Shown here: piece after piece, positions 61,625 through 64,000 of the stretch
How positions within the stretch are numbered: the stretch's first letter is position 1
How the letters are laid out: the number at the start of each line of letters is the position of its first letter
Source: Streptomyces naganishii JCM 4654
GTDB taxonomy: Bacteria; Actinomycetota; Actinomycetes; Streptomycetales; Streptomycetaceae
Length of the DNA stretch: 64,000 bases
Assembly: GCF_014650575.1 (NCBI RefSeq)
Contig: NZ_BMVF01000002.1
Span: 372,001-436,000, forward strand
Direction: 5' to 3'
Translations under genes and position numbers: made by a program
Notes under the pieces: generated by a model
Database searches by the model: none
Told to the model about the DNA's origin: nothing
What the model saw: the letters and a program-made list of their open reading frames with translations, nothing else

Positions 61625-62320
61625 GTGCGGTCACCGATACCGAGCAGGACGACGAAGCGCCACTCCTTCCGCCGCGGTCCGGCCGCCACAGCGGCGGCGC
61701 TCGCCGCGACGACGGCGACGACCGCGGCGGCGGCCCTCGCACTCGGCCTGGCGGCCGCTGGCCCCGCGTCGGCGTCGACCTTCGACTGGTCGGTGACCTG
61801 CTCCGAGGTGACCGTGGACCTCACGGGCTACAACGGCCTGGTCGTCCAGGTCGTCGAAGTCACTGCCAACGGCAAGGACCTGGCCCCCGCCTCCACCTTC
61901 CGCGACGAGTTCCACAAGACCTACGCCGTCCCGGCCCACGCCAAGCCCCTCGCCATCCGCGTCACGGTCAAGGCGGGCAGCGAGGACGGCAAGTCCTTCG
62001 ACGAGACGAAGCCCTCCCCGACCTGCGACACCCAGTCCTCCACCCCGAGCGCACCGGCACCGGCCGGAACCACGCCGAGCGCACCCGTGCCGGCCGAATC
62101 GCCCACCGTGACCGGCTCGACCGGCACCGCCCCCTCCCCGAACGGCGCCGCCCCCACCCCGGCCCCGAGCACGTCACCGACGACCTCGACCCCACCCCTG
62201 GCCGACACGGGCACCTCCGACTCGACCCCCCTGATCGCGGCGGCAGCGGCAGCCACGGCCCTGGCAGGCACAGCCCTCCTCCTGACCACCCACCACCGCA
62301 GGCGAAAGGCACGCCCCTGA
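61625..62320 (+). CDS. Sortase-anchored surface protein (LAxTG-type)
   Basis: A 231-residue protein. A signal peptide is followed by a small beta domain (TFDWSVTCSEVTVDLTGYNG). A Pro/Ser/Thr/Ala-rich stalk leads to the sorting signal LADTG, a hydrophobic helix and a basic tail HHRRRKARP. LAxTG signals are used by class E sortases in Streptomyces. The protein should be linked to the wall. GTG 61625 has GGAG five bases upstream. The ligand or role of the N-terminal domain is unknown. Confidence 0.88.
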   Translation: MRSPIPSRTTKRHSFRRGPAATAAALAATTATTAAAALALGLAAAGPASASTFDWSVTCSEVTVDLTGYNGLVVQVVEVTANGKDLAPASTFRDEFHKTYAVPAHAKPLAIRVTVKAGSEDGKSFDETKPSPTCDTQSSTPSAPAPAGTTPSAPVPAESPTVTGSTGTAPSPNGAAPTPAPSTSPTTSTPPLADTGTSDSTPLIAAAAAATALAGTALLLTTHHRRRKARP

Positions 62321-62430
62321 CACGGAACCGGCCCGCCCCCCGCCCGAGACCACGCCCCCGCCGGCGGTCAAGTGGCCGGGGAAGCGGTGGCCGCACGGAG
62401 CCGCGGCGGACGGCCTGCATACACGGATCC

Positions 62431-62456
62431 GGTACATGGACTACCGTTGGTACATG
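62431..62456. promoter_or_regulatory. Repeated GGTACATG elements at the toxin-antitoxin promoter
   Basis: GGTACATG occurs at 62431-62438 and 62449-62456, 18 bases apart, overlapping the antitoxin start. TACCGT (62442-62447) lies between them and ends six bases before ATG 62454, as in a leaderless promoter. The repeats are probable binding sites for the ribbon-helix-helix antitoxin. Confidence 0.5.
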
Positions 62457-62720
62457 TCCATGAAGCGCACCAACGTCTATGCCGACCCGGAAGACCTGGC
62501 GATCATCAAGGAAGCCGCCAAGCGCCGGGGGATAAGCGAGGCCGAGATCATCCGCCAGGGGATCCATCTCGCGGCCATGGCGAACCGCGTCTGGGACGAA
62601 CCGTTGTTCTCCCGCACCTTCGAAGGGCAGGGTCGTACGCCGTCCAAGGCCGAGGTTCGTGACGTGGTCGCCGACGCCGTCCGGCGCGAGGCCGACTCGG
62701 GATCCGGAACCGCCACGTGA
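62454..62720 (+). CDS. VapB-type ribbon-helix-helix antitoxin
   Basis: An 88-residue protein. A short N-terminal strand and helices (KRTNVYADPEDLAIIKEAAK, then ISEAEIIRQGIHLAA) have the ribbon-helix-helix pattern of CopG/VapB antitoxins. The C-terminal part (SKAEVRDVVADAVRRE) would wrap the toxin. It overlaps the PIN-domain gene by a GTGA junction. ATG 62454 or ATG 62460 could be used. No ribosome site is seen. Confidence 0.85.
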   Translation: MSMKRTNVYADPEDLAIIKEAAKRRGISEAEIIRQGIHLAAMANRVWDEPLFSRTFEGQGRTPSKAEVRDVVADAVRREADSGSGTAT

Positions 62721-63160
62721 TCATTGTCATCGCCGACACGTCCGGCCTCCTGGCCGCCCTCGACTCAGCGCACCCGGAGCATGGGGCAGCGAACGAAGCG
62801 ATCATGTCCGCGGGGCTCCTCGTCATGTCGCCGCTCCTGCTGGCGGAACTGGATCACGTCGCCACGCGCGAGCTCGGGCGGGAGGCCGCCCACAGCGCTG
62901 TCGACGACCTGCGGCGCTGGATGACGCGAGGCCGCGTCGTCATGCCGGAGGTCACGGAGGATCATCTGGGCGCCGCCCAGTCCGTCCGCCTCCGATACCG
63001 CTCACTGGACCTCGACCTGGCCGACGCGGTGAACGTGGCCCTGGCTGCCGACTATGACACCGACGCCATCCTCACCCTCGACCGACGCGACTTCCGCGCC
63101 GTACGGCCGCTGGGCCGTCACAAGTCCTTCCGCGTCCTGCCCGACGACCTGCCCCTCTGA
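62717..63160 (+). CDS. PIN-domain ribonuclease toxin (VapC family)
   Basis: A 147-residue PIN domain. Acidic residues for metal binding are visible: Asp7 (IADTSGLLAALD), Glu in LLLAELDHVATRELG, Asp in LDLADAVNVALA and TLDRRDF near the C-terminus. VapC toxins cut tRNA or rRNA and are held inactive by VapB. The start is GTG 62717, coupled to the antitoxin stop. Confidence 0.88.
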   Translation: MIIVIADTSGLLAALDSAHPEHGAANEAIMSAGLLVMSPLLLAELDHVATRELGREAAHSAVDDLRRWMTRGRVVMPEVTEDHLGAAQSVRLRYRSLDLDLADAVNVALAADYDTDAILTLDRRDFRAVRPLGRHKSFRVLPDDLPL

Positions 63161-63228
63161 CAGCTCAATCGCCGGCGAACCACAGGTAACTGCCCGGAGT
63201 GGCCGCGCACACGCGACCCTCGACAACA

Positions 63229-63279
63229 GGGCCTCTCGCCTCTCGCAGGATTCGACAACCGCGAGCTGCCAAGAGGCCC
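63229..63279. terminator. Bidirectional terminator between vapC-type and phosphatase genes
   Basis: GGGCCTCT (63229-63236) pairs with AGAGGCCC (63272-63279). An inner CTCGC/GCGAG stem lies between them. It sits between two convergent genes and is followed on the + strand by a pyrimidine-rich TTCTTCCCC. Confidence 0.65.
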
Positions 63280-63298
63280 TTCTTCCCCTGCCGGGGCC

Positions 63299-64000
63299 TC
63301 AGTTGCAGGTGCCGCTGCCGGAGTCGCGGTACTGCAGTGCCGTGGAGTCGAAGCCGGGGCCGGGCAGGACGGGCTTGTAGTCCCAGCTGTAGCTGTGGGG
63401 CTTGAGGGTGAGCTTCATGACGCCGAAGGCGCCGGCCTGGGCGGTGACCACGTTGGGGTTGTCGTAGTTGCCGGGCGAGCCGGCGAGGCTGTCGAGGGCC
63501 TCGCCGCCGGAGCCGACGATGAACTCCGGGATGCCGCGGGCCGGGTCGTACTGGCCGGCGGGGTCCATCGGGCGCAGCCGGGCGTACGCGTGCTCGTGAC
63601 CGTTGAGGACGAGCGTGGCGTGGTGCTGGTAGAGCAGCTTCCACCACGCGTCGGCCGCCGCGCCCTCGGCGCCGCCGGCGCCCGGTGCGGAGGCGGGCAC
63701 CGTGGCGGTCGAGGCCGTCGTGGCGCTGAAGGTCGCCTGGTGCCAGTAAGCGATCGTGCACTGCCGCTTGTTGGCGGCCAGATCGTCCGAGAGCCACTTG
63801 GTCTCCTGGCCGAGGAGACCGCTGTCCGTCGTGGAGCAGTCGTGATTAAACGCGTCGGAGTTGCACTCGGCGTTGAGCGAGATGATGTGCCAGTTGCCGA
63901 GGTTGTAGGAGTACCACCCCTGCTTGGCGGCGGTGTCGTTGCCGGCCTGGCCCTGGGTCTCCGGCGTGCCGGCCTGGTCGTGGCCGTTGAAGTAGCCGAA
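63299..64000 (-). CDS. Metallophosphoesterase (acid phosphatase-like), 5' end missing
   Basis: The frame is open from the right edge to the stop at 63299, giving 233 residues of the C-terminal half. Metallophosphatase motifs are visible: GNWHIISLNAEC, the CTIAYWHQATFS histidine and LVLNGHEHAYARLRP with the GHxH motif. A beta-rich C-terminal end (AGAFGVMKLTLKPHSY) completes it. It is probably secreted, but the N-terminus is outside the window. The substrate is likely a phosphomonoester. Confidence 0.88.
   Translation of the reverse strand, partial: FGYFNGHDQAGTPETQGQAGNDTAAKQGWYSYNLGNWHIISLNAECNSDAFNHDCSTTDSGLLGQETKWLSDDLAANKRQCTIAYWHQATFSATTASTATVPASAPGAGGAEGAAADAWWKLLYQHHATLVLNGHEHAYARLRPMDPAGQYDPARGIPEFIVGSGGEALDSLAGSPGNYDNPNVVTAQAGAFGVMKLTLKPHSYSWDYKPVLPGPGFDSTALQYRDSGSGTCN

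Overview
The window is very GC-rich, uses GTG starts freely, and carries gene families typical of Streptomyces: an SCO2400-type zinc-ribbon protein, several SpoIIE-type phosphatases and RsbW-like ATPases, a short second threonyl-tRNA synthetase, and a sortase substrate with an LAxTG-type signal. I read it as a chromosomal segment of a Streptomyces species. No rRNA, tRNA, transposase, integrase or CRISPR array was seen.

Layout. (1) 1-6240, minus strand: a DISARM class 1-like antiphage segment, with an SNF2-type helicase (drmD) translationally coupled to an Eco57I-type adenine methylase (drmMI) that runs off the left edge. (2) 6349-12849: metG, a von Willebrand A protein with expanded repeats, two membrane proteins and a membrane-anchored PP2C phosphatase. 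(3) 12930-16201: a G-rich tandem repeat array, an unrecognised protein, and a divergent pair made of a 55-residue secreted peptide gene and an HTH-TPR regulator. Two copies of the same palindrome (TAAGNNNGCTTA) flank the shared promoter region. (4) 16227-25959: a lipoprotein with a minisatellite-expanded N-terminus; a truncated threonyl-tRNA synthetase behind a Thr-codon leader and attenuator; a nucleoside hydrolase; a Ni/Co transporter under a cobalamin riboswitch and an ArsR operator; an ArsR gene that runs in frame into a GH13 glucosidase; a DUF4142 protein, a DUF6445 protein and an FxLYD lipoprotein. (5) 26094-30468: an oxidoreductase, an SCO2400-family protein, a GT-C-like membrane protein, a small Cys-rich protein and a rhomboid-like protein.

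(6) 30663-47577 looks like a low-oxygen/dormancy island. It holds narGHJI, three DksA/TraR-type zinc-finger proteins, an accessory SecDF, a two-component system, an MreB-like protein, an Rv1733c-family membrane protein, cupin and DUF2249/hemerythrin-like proteins and a 7Fe ferredoxin. Several of these families also belong to the mycobacterial DosR dormancy regulon. (7) 47609-57759: a GAF-PAS-PP2C phosphatase, then a two-gene flotillin plus giant AAA ATPase (DUF3686) operon. (8) 57766-64000: a PAP2 phosphatase, an RsbW-like ATPase, a permease with a His-rich partner (TIGR03943), a sortase-anchored surface protein, a VapBC-type toxin-antitoxin pair and the 3' part of a metallophosphatase gene that leaves the right edge.

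A pattern across the window is in-frame tandem repeat expansion inside or just before coding regions (VWA protein, two lipoproteins, SecDF, response regulator, cupin, giant ATPase, PAP2). It suggests recent slippage in low-complexity segments. All functions are inferred from sequence motifs read by eye. No database search was possible.
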